DNA of 64,000 nt from Mangifera indica (taxonomy: Eukaryota > Streptophyta > Magnoliopsida > Sapindales > Anacardiaceae). Every line of letters begins with the position of its first letter. The stretch's first letter is position 1. The notes under the pieces are model-generated. The model searched no databases. It worked only from the letters and a program-made list of their open reading frames with translations, and was not told where the DNA came from. Shown here piece by piece: positions 34,151-60,229 of the stretch. The position numbers and the translations under genes are program-made. The stretch spans positions 6,776,251-6,840,250 of the forward strand of contig NC_058151.1 in the NCBI RefSeq assembly GCF_011075055.1, read 5' to 3'.

Positions 34151-35396
34151 GCAAACATTATATGACCAAATCCTTTGACAGTCTTCTAAGGTTAGCACTA
34201 CAGAGAGAGGTGAAGTTCAATATATAGTTAACCCCGAGAATAACACCAATCTCTAAGGCATCATATAGAATGGCTCTAGTCAAACTTCTAGAGTTAAAGA
34301 AACAACTATAAGAGTTGTTAAATAGTGGCTTTATCAAATCAAGCCACTTGCCATATGGTATATTGATCTCGTTTGTGAAAAACAAAGATGGATCGATGAG
34401 GGTGTGTGTTGACTACTAAGAGTTAACAAAGTCACAATAAAGAATAAGTACCCACTCGTAAGGATAAATGATCTGTTTGACTAACTCAATGGTGCCTTAA
34501 TATTTTCAAAGATTGACTTGAGATATTAGCATTATCAGGTTTGGGTAGTCGAGAGAGATATAGCAAAGATTACTTTTTGAACAATATAAAAACATTATGA
34601 GATTTTGATTATGCTCTTTGGGTCAACAAATTCCTTAATAATGTTTATAGACCTTATAAATATGGTGTTTTAGGATTGTCTAGGTTAGTAGGGTACTACA
34701 AGCAATTTGTAGAGGGCTTTGCACAATTGGTCCAACCACTCATAAAGTTGATTCGCAGGGATACTCCTTTCATATAGTCTAACTCTTGTAAGAAAAGTTT
34801 TTAGAATTAAAGAGAAGGCTGACATTAGCTCTCATATTAACCTTGCCAATAGATAGTGAAGAGTATGATATTTTCATAAATAACTCACATCAAAGATTAG
34901 GAGTAATATTGGTAAAGTTATAACATATACCTTCTGTTGGTTAAAAAAGTATAAGACCTTATACCCTATACATAACCTAGAGTTTATAGCAGTTATGTTT
35001 GCTTTAAATATTTGGTGACATTATTTGTATGGGGTTAGTAACAACATTTACATAAATCATAGGAGCCTTAAATATTTCTTTACCCATATGAAACTCAATA
35101 TGAGATAAAGATGGTGGTTAAAGTTAGTAAAGAATTATGACTGTAAGATTAGATACCACATAGGTAAAGCTAATGTAGTTATAGATACCCTAAGTAGAAA
35201 AATGGCATTATCACATATTACAACTCATCATGAGTTACAACAAGAATTGGTGAGAGAGCAAATTGATGTGATTTCACGATAGTTAGGAAGTTTATAGATT
35301 TAGATAACCTTTTTGAATGAGATTCGTGTGACCCAAAGAAAATAAATTTCAACCTTAATCGTGCTTCTAAATATTCAATGTTCAACCATCCATACT
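34151..35396 (+). pseudogene. Degenerate Ty3/gypsy reverse transcriptase-RNase H
   Basis: With many stops and frame changes the plus strand reads the classic gypsy RT order. It has a 'Gln-Asn-Gly...Thr-Ile' type entry, then KVTIKNKYPLVRINDLFD, FSKIDLRY, HYEILIMLFGSTNS and the start of the tether. RNase H signals follow: KKYKTLYPIHNLEFIAVMFA, INHRSLKYFFTHMKLNMR, then WWLKLVKNYDCKIRYHIGKA and NVVIDTLSRKMA. The YxDD region is replaced by a short deletion between FIDLIN and the tether. It is cut at 35396 by the insertion of a gag-only LTR element. Integrase is not seen. Confidence 0.85.
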
Positions 35397-36624
35397 TGTA
35401 AAATCCCAAATGGCTACTAATCCTAGAGAGGGGGGTTGAATAGGATTATCTAAAACTTTTAGCCAAATAAAAAATCCCTAAGCAAATTTATAAGCAATCA
35501 TAACCAAACAAATAAATTCAACAAGATGTCTAAACAATTAAATGCAAACTATATTCAATAATCTATCAAAGAATACAACACATATATAAGCATAAACTTT
35601 ACCTAGCAGTTTATCATAAACACAATACAAATATAAAACATAAAGTGAAAAAAGCAGGAAAAGAAAATACTCAAGATTTATAGTGGTTTGGAGCTTTTTA
35701 TTCTAAACCTCCTACATCCACTTCTTCAAGCAAACCATTTGAAATTCCAGTAAAGAATGCTCTCTTTACAATAGTTTTTTGAGATTTCGTCTACACACAT
35801 TAGTTGATCCAGGATTATGCCCATAACAATAGTTTATTTGAGATTTTGCCCAAAAGAGTTTGAATACTGAAAATAATGCTTGTGAATGCCTTTACAAGGT
35901 TGATATAAGAAAATGAGCACAAATGTATCTCTTTAAAAATAGAGTTATGAGCTTTGGAGAGAAATTAGAAAATAAAATGAGCATTGGATTTTATATGTGT
36001 GATCTTTATCAAAGAATCTTTAATTTGTGGTTTTGGATTATTAGAATGGCTCATATAACGTTGGTTAAGAGAATAAATTCATTAATCATTGAAACCTACT
36101 ATTTCTAGAAAAATCTAAGAGACACATGGTCGTGTGTCTAAGGAACATGAGTTCTATCATTCAATTTTTCACTTTTCGTGCTTAGTCAATCTTCGGTCAA
36201 AGCTCCCAAAGGTTGAATTTTCAAATGCACCATTTGTAAGATGAGTGTCCCTATTTCTAAGATGAGCATCTTACCTTATACCTTCAAAATTCTATAATGT
36301 TTCATATATGAAAGACGGGCAAGAGATAGGTAAAAGGACGGGTGTCCTTAATACACGAGCGTGTGTCTAAGGAACACCAAGCATGTATCTGGTTTGACCA
36401 TGTTGACTTTGCCCAAAACTATACAGGAATGATATACGATCACTTTTCTTCGAGTTTTGACTTGATACAAAAAGGCATGTAGTCATGATGCATAGGTGTG
36501 TATGTCTTGTTTCTACATTTTTCAATTTGTGTCCGCTTGGTAATGTGTTTCACACATTCCTTAAACAAAGTTGGATATTCAAACTTATATTTTTAGCATC
36601 ATCAAATTATCTGGAGGTTTAACA
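35397..36624 (-). repeat. 3' LTR of the gag-only element
   Basis: Starts TGTAAAATCCCAAATGGC and ends ...GGAGGTTTAACA. It matches 41683-42918 over its whole length with many substitutions, indicating an older insertion than copia element 2. Confidence 0.85.
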
Positions 36625-37188
36625 ATCTCTGAATTAAAAAATGCTTTTCCTAACATTATCACAAATTTGCACATTTTGTTCAAGCTTGAAAAATACAAAA
36701 ATCAAATTTAATTTTGACAAATATTCAAACAATTTCTCTCCATTGTTGGCATTAATAAAAAATTAATAATAAATTTAAATTCAAAAGTCATTTGAATTTC
36801 AATTTAAGAAAATCAATTGCAGTTACTCTATTTCATTTACTTTTTCATTAACCATTTAGAACAACCAATTTATAAAGCCATTCCATTAATCATTTCATTT
36901 CATCAACAAACTCAATAATAAGTCATTATCAGTTAAAAACAAACTAATCTCTCTCCCTTAGTTGATGATTATATGCTTCCTCTTTAACACATTTTAACAA
37001 ATATAATTACCCAGTTTTGATGTTAAAGCAAGTTTATTTGGTAAGATTTTGGAAAAATTTTACCATGGTGTCTCCTATATTTTTGATAAATCTCTTTTTC
37101 AAATAACAAAAATTACACTTTAATATAATTCATTCAATCAACCAAAAAATAAAATAAGGCATAAAAGTGACCATAAATGCACATATAT

Positions 37189-37243
37189 CCATATATATAT
37201 ATATATATGTATGTATGTATATATGTATGTATGTATGTATGTA

Positions 37244-37279
<36 letters not shown>

Positions 37280-37304
37280 TGTATGTATGTATGTATGTAT
37301 GTAT
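37189..37304. repeat. TA/TGTA microsatellite
   Basis: An alternating ta run followed by about 20 copies of the tetranucleotide atgt/gtat. Confidence 0.95.
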
Positions 37305-37798
37305 TATCAAAAATTTTAAAAACTATTCAATCAATTCATGACAACTTAACATCCAAAGATATATTTTTAAAAGTTATTTGATTAACCATTATCAATAAAT
37401 ATATATTCTCATAGCAAAAAAATTTCAAAATACATAATTTAAACTTAGAGCATCATTAAGATGATCAATAGAAGTATTCAAAGAAAATGTCAAAGGCATT
37501 ATCAATATTTCAATTTATTTATATCAATTAGGTATCAATTCACAATTTCAAAATTGATACGTAGATATCAATATTATCCACAACTATAAGCATAATAATT
37601 GTCAAGCTAAATAAGTTTGAGTACTAAAAATGAACATGTTCCTAAAAAAAAAGTTATGATATGCAATGAGTAAGATCAAAATGAGATGCATGAAAGGATG
37701 TCATGGTTGAGGTGGGGGAAAATCATCTTGGTGTCTTGATGCCCGATCTCAGTAGAAATCCTCTCTTAAACTAGTAAACTAACCCTGTATATCATGGA

Positions 37799-38874
37799 TC
37801 ACTTGTTCATGACATTTTGGGATAGCTTAATTGCATTAAATCTCCTTTTAGGCATTATTCTTTGGTAAAGAGATATATTCTCATCAATCTTGCTTGTCAT
37901 TGTTCTTTTATTTTGTTTAGAGCTTGATTTAGGCATTGTAGGATCATTAGGCATGGTAGGCACCTCTTGTTCTTCTTCAACCGACTATTCATCTTCTGGT
38001 TGATTCTTTTCCTTATTACCTTTAGCCAAGATCAAACGCCATCTTCCACCTTGAACTTTCTCAATTAATCTCATTTTAGACAAGGCATCAATTTTAATCC
38101 ATTGATTCGCCTTGAATTCTCTTATAAATGCTTTGTCACTTTCCTCGAGAGAAACTTGCAAGCTTATTGCGATAAAAGTGACAATTCATCTAAATTGGAT
38201 CTCCACTTTTTCATCCCTAATTTCAAGAATCTTATGGATTAACCATTTTGTTGAATGCACTTGTCTCCCATCTATTGCAACCTTTAATAAAACCAAATCT
38301 CGCACTGATACATGTCTACTGGTGCTTTTGCTTGCATTCAATGTGTAAGGCAACATTCAGTGCAAAACTTTTATTATCGAATGATTGAATTTCGTTGATT
38401 TGTCATATTTGCATGATATGACCCAACACCGCCTAAATCATGCCACAAAAAATTCAAAGTCCATGCTAGAGTATTCAAAATGCCTTCATTTTCACAATTT
38501 AACCATTCAACAAATCTTTTAAACGTGATATTATAATTATCATCTCTCATTTTGAAGCTAATAATATATTTAATAATATTCTCATGTTTATCGTAGGCAC
38601 CAATAAAGAACTATAAAATTCATACACCAAATCTTCATAAACATCTAAATGCAAAAGAAATAAATTTTCTCATCTCATCCTTCTAATTATTTCCATTAAT
38701 TCATTTCCAATATCAATTTTATTTATAATATTCATTTCAAAATAACAACTATAAAAGATACCTCTTGTTTGGACTTTTTGGAGCTTACATCGCCAATCCA
38801 TATCTTTTGTGATAATCCTAAAGTTGTTTTTGTACACTCGTGGTTGAAGCAACTGATTTTCTTTTTGGTGCCAT
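37799..38874 (-). pseudogene. Accessory ORF of the gag-only element (putative plant transposon protein type)
   Basis: The minus strand from the ATG at 38874 (MAPKRKSVAST) carries, across several stops and frame shifts, KDMDWRCKLQ, then NIINKIDIGNELMEIIRRMR, then ENLFLLHLDVYEDLVYEFYS, then KRFVEWLNCENEGILNT. The layout resembles the 'putative plant transposon protein' domain often found in long plant LTR elements: a basic N-terminus, an EFY motif after a conserved Trp/Leu-rich helix, and a later acidic, Lys-rich tail. The order in this element is LTR - gag - gap - this ORF - LTR, the position where such extra ORFs usually lie. I give the family name from memory of the motif pattern, so it is tentative. 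Confidence 0.45.
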
Positions 38875-40276
38875 TTCCAACTTTTTGAATTTTGAGGGAA
38901 ATTGAGCAATGTGGATGGAAATGAAGTAAACAAAGGCTTATAAACCAATTACCTATGAAGATTGATGCTCACGATGGTTAAAAATACAAAACTCGAAGTT
39001 GATTTACCTAAAGAATGAAAGAACCCAAGAGATATTGGGCAAAATTGAAGACCCAATGATGTTAAAGCTTGATTTGGTGATGAATGAAGATGATGATTGT
39101 CGGAGATGTGTTTGTTGGCACCGATTTGATCAGAAAAAGTTTGCTAGAGTTGATGCACGATGGAGGCACCCGGTGGCTAGGGTTTTTGGTTAAGTGAAAA
39201 TGAGAAAAAAATGCAGATTTTTCTTTAAAACAACAACACACAGGCATGTGTTTGCTTAAAACTAGAAATTTAAAAAGTACTAAAAGTACAAGGGCCTATA
39301 CTTCTAATGCATAGTTGTGTGTTCCAAAATTTGAAGTAAAATTGTGCAAAAGCACATTAGGTGTTTCTAAAATGCGAAAAGCTAAATTTGAGAAACTATT
39401 AGCATTTTGCATAAAAGGATTTATTAAAAATCATGAATAAACATTTAGGTAAAGCAACACATGATTTTTTAAGAATTTTAGTTGATAATCGTGCAATGAA
39501 ACATATGAATTATGCATCAAATCAAAACACTACATGACACAAATCTTGGATATCTTGATCCATTTTGAGGGATATTCATGCAAATCAAGTCATAATCAAC
39601 TTTGAACATAAGTTTGGATCTATTTAACTCGATTTTACAATAAACATTAAACACATTTAGAAACTCAAACTTGTATCAAATATCACATTCATATATTTTT
39701 GAAGCATGTCAAGCATGTAAGATATATCTAAAACACCACATATTAATCAAAATGCATATAAAAACATTCAATCAACTTAAATGCACTACTCAAACATCCA
39801 ACTAACTCATCAAACAATATCATGTAGATATTGAATTCAAATAAGAGTTTAGGTACTTGACATCTTAAGCTTTCAACTTGAAGAATTTTGTTTTTCAAAA
39901 TGCTTTGGTGCTTCCATCTCTATTACTCAAATATGTGCCTTGTATAACCATTCATTTTGCAACACTTGATTCTAATGCTACAAGGCACAACTACAAAGGA
40001 ATTCAAGGCTTCTTTGGTACTCAAATGGTTTTAGATCCATCAATGTTAGTCTTCAATGTCCTTTTAGGAACCTAACCTTTTTTATTTTAAATAGTTTGTC
40101 ATTCCTAATTGGACATTTTCTAATAATATGACCAATAGAAGCACAAAATTTGCATTTTAAATGTTATGAATGATAATTTTTTAATGATCTATATGATTTA
40201 GCAAAAGGATTGTTTCTATTATACCCTAGACCTTCTTTGTTTAATACACATCTTTAAGATGCAAAATTTCATCAAA

Positions 40277-41613
40277 TCATTTTGTTCTTATTTTGAATTT
40301 ATCCAAAATCTCATTTGAGTTAGATATTTTCACATGTAATGCATCATTTTCACTTCTAAGCTTTTTTAACTCATTTAATGCTAAAATATTTTCATTTTTA
40401 ACTAATTCAAGTTTTTTCTTGATTTTAGCTTGTTCACTTATGAGATTTTCATGATCATTTTTAATGCATGTCAATTGCTTTCTTAAAAATTTATTTTTAG
40501 CACACATGCATTTATATTCATCCATCAAACAATCAAATGTTTCTTGCAATTCATTAAAAGAGTAATAGTTAGAGTTATTACCCTCTTCTTCTGATTTGCT
40601 TATGGCCATGAAACATAGATTGACTCTTTCATACTTTGACTCACTTTCATTACTTGAATTGTTGCTTTTGCTCTAAGTGGCTGCAAGCACATTCTTTTTG
40701 AACTTATTCTCGTCCTTCTTTTCATGAGTTTAAGACACTCTTGTCTGATGTGACTGGACCTTTTACATTTATAGCATATAATTTCATTGTCACTATCCTC
40801 CTTGTATTTTGTTTTAGAGAAGTTCTTGCTTTTGCTTCTTGAAAGGAATTTGTTGAATTTCCTTGCAAGAAGACTTATATCTTCCTCATACATTGAAGAA
40901 TCATCACCATTATTTTCTACTCTCAAGACAATGTTCTTCTTAGGCTTGGTCTCTTTCTCTTTGGGCTTTCTCTTAATTTCAAATGTCAATAGGCTTCCAA
41001 TAAGCTCTTCCATGCCTATTCTACTCAAGTCTTTTAATTCTTCGATAGTGGTCACTTTCATGCTCTATGATTTTGGTCATGATCGAAGAATCTTCTTCAC
41101 TAGCTTAATGGTCTCAAACTTCTTTTCAAGTCCTTTAAGATCATTTACTAAGTTTGAGAGCCTCTTGCATGTGTCAGTTATATTCTTCTCTGATTTTATT
41201 TGAAACAACTCATATTCCTGAAAGGGAAGCTCAATTTTGGATGTCTTCACTTGACTTGTACCTTTATGAGTAGTTTGAAGGATAGTCAATACCTCTTAGG
41301 TTGAATCACATAAGAAAACATGATTAAATTCAATTGAGTCCAATGCACAAAATAACATACTTTTAACCCTTGCATTTAAACTCATTAATTTTTCATCTTC
41401 CTCATCAAAATCATTTTTATTTTTAGGTAAATTTGTTCTAGGATCCCTAGGCACAGAGTCACCATTTTCAATGATTTTCCATAACTTATAATCTTTGAAT
41501 TGAACATGAAGTTTCATCCTAATCTTCCATTAAGTGTAGTTTAACCCACAAAACAATAATGGTAAGGTAATGTTATGCCCTTCACCAAACACGAGGGTAG
41601 ATGCACTAGCCAT
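40277..41613 (-). pseudogene. Copia-type gag with UBN2 region and CCHC knuckle (disrupted)
   Basis: The minus strand starts at the ATG at 41613 (MASASTLVFGEGHN). Stops split it into four open pieces: 41517-41296, 41289-41077, 41061-40600 and 40609-40277. In order it contains YKLWKIIENGDS, ALDSIEFNHVFLCDS, QEYELFQIKSEKNITDTCKR, then LKDLSRIGMEELIGSLLTFE, the zinc knuckle CYKCKRSSHIRQEC (CX2CX4HX4C) and a long Lys/Glu-rich coiled-coil tail with LKKLRSENDALHVKI. This is the usual gag of a large plant copia lineage. In intact relatives protease and integrase follow; here similarity fades after 40277. Confidence 0.88.
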
Positions 41614-41667
41614 TTTCAAAAGATCTTAAATTTTATAATTCGTTGGAATTTATAAACCTAGAGTCCA

Positions 41668-41680
41668 AACTCTAATACCA
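41668..41680 (-). other. Primer binding site of the gag-only element
   Basis: On the minus strand it reads TGGTATTAGAGTT, one to three bases away from the tRNA-Met complement, two bases inside the 5' LTR. Confidence 0.75.
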
Positions 41681-41682
41681 AT

Positions 41683-42918
41683 TGTAAAACCTTAAATGAT
41701 TAGTAATCCTAAAGGGTGGTGAATAGGATTATCTAAAACTTTTAACCAAATAAAAAATCTTTAAGCAAATTTATAAACAATTACAACAAAACAAATAAAT
41801 TCAACAAGATGTCCAAACAATTAAACATAAACTATATTCAATAATCTATCAAAGCATATAACACATATATAAGCATAAACTTTACTTAGCAATTTATCAC
41901 AAACATAATACAAATATAAAACATAAAGCAAATAAAGTAGGGAAAGAAAATGCTCAAGATTTATAGTGGCTTAAAGCTTTCTCTTCCAAGCATCTTACAT
42001 CAACTTTTTCAAGCAAACCACTTGAAGTTTCAGTAAAGAATCCCTTTTTATAATAGTTTTTTAAGATTTTGCCCATGCACATTAGTTGATCCGGGATTAC
42101 ACCCACAAAAATAGTTTATCCAGGGTTTTCCCTAAAAAAGTTTGAACGCAAAAAAATAATGTTTGTGAAAATCTCTATAAGGTTGATACAAGAAAATGAG
42201 CATAAATGTATTTCTCAAAAATTTGAGTTATGAGCTTTAGAGAGAAATTAGAGAAGAAAATGAGTATTGAATTTTACATGTTTGATCTCTAACATATTCC
42301 CTAATCAAAGAGTCTTTAATTTATGGTTTTGGATGACTAGAATGGATCATATGATTGTTGGTTGAGAGAATGGATTCGTTAAGCATCGAAATCAGCAATT
42401 TTTGTAAAAATTTGAGAGACACACGGGTGTGTCTAAGGAACATGAGTTTTATCCTTTAATTTTTCACTTTTCGCACTTGATCATTATTTAGTCAAAGCTC
42501 CCAATGGTTGAATTTTCAAATGCTCCACTTGAAAGACATGTGTCTCTATTTTTAGGACACATGTCTTACCTTGCACCTTCAAAATTTTAAAATGTTTCAA
42601 ACATGAAATGATGGGTAAGGGACAGGTAGAGAGACAAACATTGTTAATACATGAGTGTATATCTAAGGAATATGAGCGTGTATTTGGTTTGACCAGGTTG
42701 ACTTTTCCCAAAACTAACAGGAAGGATACACAACCACTTTTCTTCATGTTTTGACTTGATACACAGTCGTGTAGTCATGATACATGGGCGTGTATGTTCT
42801 ATTTTCACATTTTTCAAATTTGTATCCACTTGGTAATGTTTTTCACACATTCTTTAGATAATATTATATATTCAAATTTGCATTTTTAGTATCATTAAAA
42901 CACCTAGGGGTTTAACCA
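41683..42918 (-). repeat. 5' LTR of the gag-only element
   Basis: Starts TGTAAAACCTTAAATGAT and ends ...GGGTTTAACCA. It is collinear with 35397-36624. Confidence 0.85.
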
Positions 42919-42922
42919 TACT

Positions 42923-44201
42923 CATCATTATAAATACAATATCAACAAAATCATAAAGAGATAACCTATTCAACATACCTAAGAACTTTTGTGGACACTA
43001 CTTAAAGAGATAATCACATACTCACATATAGACATATAGATAGATATATATGTTACTATAATCTAAATAAACAAAACACTACTCAGTTAATAAGGAGTCA
43101 AACATCATCATCATTATGGCACTTGCACATAAATTTAGAAATGTATCAAAAACCTTAAATCTTAAATGAAGTCCCTACTTACCTCCTTTTAAATCAATAA
43201 TCTCTCTTAGGCTGTCAAATCATTTCTCTCTCTCTATGATTTTTGTCTTGAATGCTTTGCTAAAAACCGTTGCCCACAACTGGAGATTGAAGAGTTACAT
43301 TTCCTTTCTTTAGCACACCCTTTTTTTAGGGTTAAACGTTTTCATGTGTTTGGGTAAAATATCGTCAAAATCATGATAACGTGCCACTTTTAAAGGCAAT
43401 TTGCATAACCTAACGAATGAACATTCATCTTATGGGTGAACTGTTGTTTGTTTTGTTTAAAATTTCATGCGTGACTCTTATCTAACATATTGATGTGGAA
43501 TACTATGCACAAATGTTCTTAAGTTTATGAATGATTGTTCATATGCTAAAATTAAATATTCTTATTTAATTTCAACATGTTTTGGTCCATAGTCAATATG
43601 GATCAACTTACAACACTCGAGATTACTATTTTACCCTTTAGTTTACCTATGAGTGTTAAAGGGGAATACTTCTAGAGGGGTGTTACAAAAGTTCAAAGAA
43701 ATATTTAAGGTGTGTTTGGTTTGAATAATATTTTATTATTAAAAATGAAATATTATCGCAATGATAAAATAATTAGAAAATTATATCGTATAAATTATTA
43801 ATATATTTTATAAAAATTGATAGATATAAATAATTATTATATTTTATTAGATATAATAAAAGAATACTAAATAGTATTATACTTAAATGTCCTAAAAATT
43901 ATTGGATATAATTATATAATATTTTTTATATAATAAAATTATGTATAACTATTTTAAATATAAAAATAAGTATATATTATATATGTTATCAAACATATAT
44001 TTTATTATTTATTATATTAATTAAAAATGAAGTACTTCTACCTAAAAAATTTAGCAAGGACAGGGTGTAAGCAACGTCCGCTAGTCGAATGGGCGGGCGG
44101 ATCCGATTTTTAGGTTAAAATTGCCGGCGTTTATTGTATGAAATCTAGCAGGGTTTATCTTTTAAGAAGAGAACTGTCTGTCTTGTTCTACTGTTCGTTT
44201 G
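42923..44201. other. Residual repeat DNA and GYRB upstream region
   Basis: About 42923-43690 looks like continuation of the interrupted gypsy element's LTR region, ending ...ggggtgttaca, but I cannot prove it. About 43710-44030 is A/T-rich with a gtgtgtttggtttgaataat start and a partly inverted tatcaaacatatattttatt end, which may be a MITE. The 170 bp before the GYRB ATG are more GC-rich. I see no clear TATA box close to the start codon. Confidence 0.45.
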
Positions 44202-57188
<12,987 letters not shown>

Positions 57189-59176
57189 GGTATCATTTTG
57201 GACAAGTTTTTGTATTGTGTGAACCACTGATACACTAGCAGTAGATTAGTAAGAAAGATAGATGATTCCAATTTATTCTGTGAAAGAAAGAAAGGGAGGA
57301 GGATATGTAGGCTTTAGGTTCATTCAACTTCTCGTGAGAATTTTGTTATTTTCTTCAGAAACATAAATGTGAAATTTCTTATTTTAGCAATTTGTCATTC
57401 AACATCAATAATTTAATAGTTGTATTGGATTTAATTTCAACACAAAATTTTGTAAAACAAAATGTAATTGATTGTTATATAAATTCAGAAAAAGATAGAT
57501 AAATAAAGAATAAGTCATTGAAATTTGAGGAAAAAAATTTATTTCCGTAATAGATGGGCTGTTAAATATTTAAGCATTTCAAACGCTTAGATGGAGAGTT
57601 TTAGGGATGTGTCTATTTAGATAAATATGAAAGTAAATAGCATCATTTTTTTTTAATTTTTATTTTTTATAGTGTAGATACTTTTAAATATATAATTAAA
57701 AAAACAATTAATATATAATTATATAATTGAATAATTTTAAATTAAAGATAAAATCATATTTAATTATACAATAACTTATTAGCTGTGTATTCAATTGTGA
57801 ATTCAAATATGTGTAGATATAATATTAATCTTTTTGTTTTAATCAAGTGTAACATAAAATTTTGATGATAATGACGATATCTAGAATAAATTATATTTTA
57901 TTATTATAAATCCTTAGTTATAATGTTAATTATAACAATGTTATCAAAATCGGAGTAGATTGGTCAATTTAACCAAAAAGTAATTTGTAATTTAGTTTGA
58001 TTTTTATTTAATTATTAACCAAACTAAAAAGTTAGTCAAACCCAATGAAAACCGGATAATTGGAAAAAATTGTTTAAACTCCAAAAAATTAGGTCATGTA
58101 ACTTGATTGCTTACATATTATAATATATTTAATATTAAAATTTAAAATTTAAAGTCAACATAAAACTTAAAAGTTTTAAAGTTTAGAACTATAATCAAAC
58201 TTCTCCCCAAATATGAATACATGTTTCTCATTTCTCAAGAGCGAAATGTGATTAATATAGAAATTTTAGTTTATAAAAATTCTTTTACATACTTGATTTT
58301 AAATGCAGTAGGGCTTATATATATGTGTGTGTGTGTGTGTGTGGTGTGTATGTATATAAATAAATGCATTTCTGCCATATCCAAGATAGATAAAGAAAAA
58401 GCTCTCATGATAGAAGTCTTCTTCATTGATTGTGTTGTGCTCACACTTTTGTGTGTATAATCCCTTATCCTATTCATTCATAGCTAGTACCCAAGCCACA
58501 TTATAACCAAATAAAAGACCTATTGATTCTTTAAGATGTTGCATCTATATTAGTGAAGATAGGTTGCACGGTTTTGTCTATGGGATTTGATTTGCATAGC
58601 CCTTAGAGACCATGGTGGTTATTGAGTACATACTGGAAGATTGGATGAAGAGAATATATGCAAAACAAACATGCATGTTAAGAGAGAAAGAATCAAAACA
58701 CACATCTGCAAATGAGAGAAAAGATAAGCATTTTACCTATTTCTTTGCCTTCTATATGGATATAGGATGATGGAATGAGTTTTCCACTTGCAAGAGCTCC
58801 GAAGAAAGTCCACTACCAAACCTTTCCAAGCCTTGGCCAAATATGGAAGAGAGAATGGAGAGAGTTTGCAACTTTAGTGAGAGAGTTTCACTTTTAGAAA
58901 TGGACTAACCCTGATTTTAAATGAACTAATTTCATTATTTTATAATGGCGGTTCATTGTGGCTTTCTGAAATTCTACATTTGGCCCACTTGAATGTTGAT
59001 TTGAAGATTTGCCATGCATGCATATATATATATATATAATATTTTAGCCACATTAATTCTATCTCACTAACACCTTAACTTTTAAGATGTTAATTTTGCA
59101 CCCATATAATATTTTATATAATTTTTATTATCTTTCAAAAGGTGCTAACCAACCCCAGATAATTAATTCTCCCTTT
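57189..59176. other. GYRB 3' flank and AT-rich spacer
   Basis: This starts with the 3' untranslated region. I see no canonical AATAAA signal in the first 200 bases. Later sequence is A/T-rich and non-coding. It includes a gt run at 58323-58350 and an at run at 59021-59038. A 79-codon open frame over the gt run is not a gene. Confidence 0.5.
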
Positions 59177-60178
59177 TGTAAGCTTGGTTTATTGGTGTGA
59201 CTTTTTAGCTTCATCGTAACATAGAAGTGAGTTCCTTTTCAGATGATCTGAAAGTATATTTGAAAACTCAATGATTATGATAAATATCTAGTAATGTCTC
59301 ATAACCCTTAAACCACGATGAAGAAATATTCCATCGAACCTAATATCTCTGATCGTATGTTATGTGTAGATAATATCCTTCTATTGTCCAATCCAGATCG
59401 ATTTTAGACTCATGGATCATCAAAGTCTTAATTTTTTTTTTCACGAATCATCAATTTAAATATTCAAAACATATCATTAGGAACATCCTTTGTATGACCT
59501 ACATTATACTTTAACACGAGATTTTGATTTCTAATATTTATCAATGTTCACTCTAAAACTCAGATCCAAATCGAATTAATAGATATTCAGAATTCAATAC
59601 TTTTCGAGTCAACAGATCTTATCTTGATCATCATTTGTCTCTATGTACAAATAACACATGAGCAATATGATTTCTTGTATGGAATGTGGTTAACCTCGTA
59701 TTTATACACCATATGAACTACGCGTATCCGTATCAGATTTGATCATCATGTCTCAGGTCAAATGATTACTTTGCATACTAGTATGATCATATGATAAGTT
59801 ATTGACTAAAATTTAATGATTATGCGACTTATCATTATTGGTTATATTCAAAAAATGGTTCTTTAGCTGTTAATCTATACTAATACTCTAATGACATGAC
59901 CATCATCGTCACCCATACTAATGCCATCTCATCATATTCAATGAAGATATTCAATATACCTATTATATGATATAATTGCCCAAGTTATATCATGTTTGTA
60001 AGAAACAATTTGGTGATTAAGTTTGTATTAAGTGGATCATTCGGACAGTTAATACATATACTTTATATTGTTGCAAATAAAGGAAATAACTTATGCATAT
60101 AAATAAAAGAACTACTTCTTTATTGATAAAATATTTAGAAGATTATATACAAGATGAAATACCCTAAAACCGACAACA
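59177..60178 (-). repeat. 3' LTR of a decayed copia element
   Basis: On the minus strand it begins TGTTGTCGGTTTTAGGGTAT at 60178, just after a copia coding region. If it ends at the TGTAAGC of 59177 it is about 1.0 kb. The right boundary is fairly secure; the left is chosen only by the TG/CA rule. Confidence 0.5.
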
Positions 60179-60229
60179 CGAATGATTTTTAAGGCATACA
60201 CTAACAAAACTTCTACTTACACTAGAGCT

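Larger units (their letters stand above)
35397..42918 (-). mobile_element. LTR retrotransposon with gag and accessory ORF, no RT
   Basis: LTRs at 35397-36624 (1228 bp) and 41683-42918 (1236 bp) are collinear and both start TGTAAAA. The outside flanks share tact (35393-35396 and 42919-42922), probably a 5-bp duplication partly lost. The right LTR is followed on its inner side by a tRNA-Met type primer site, so the element points to the minus strand. The interior of 5.06 kb holds a copia-type gag (41613 to 40277) and, much further on, an extra open frame (38874 to 37799). Nothing recognisable as protease, integrase, RT or RNase H was found. It interrupts the gypsy remnant. It is probably non-autonomous or deleted. 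Confidence 0.8.

Noticed and set aside
34158..34385. Minus-strand 75-codon open frame
   Set aside because: It is the antisense shadow of the gypsy RT remnant on the plus strand.
43720..44030. AT-rich inverted-repeat MITE upstream of GYRB
   Set aside because: The ends are only loosely complementary and no target duplication was found, so it is mentioned only in the spacer entry.
58221..58460. 79-codon open frame over a GT run
   Set aside because: Half of it is the translation of a dinucleotide repeat.
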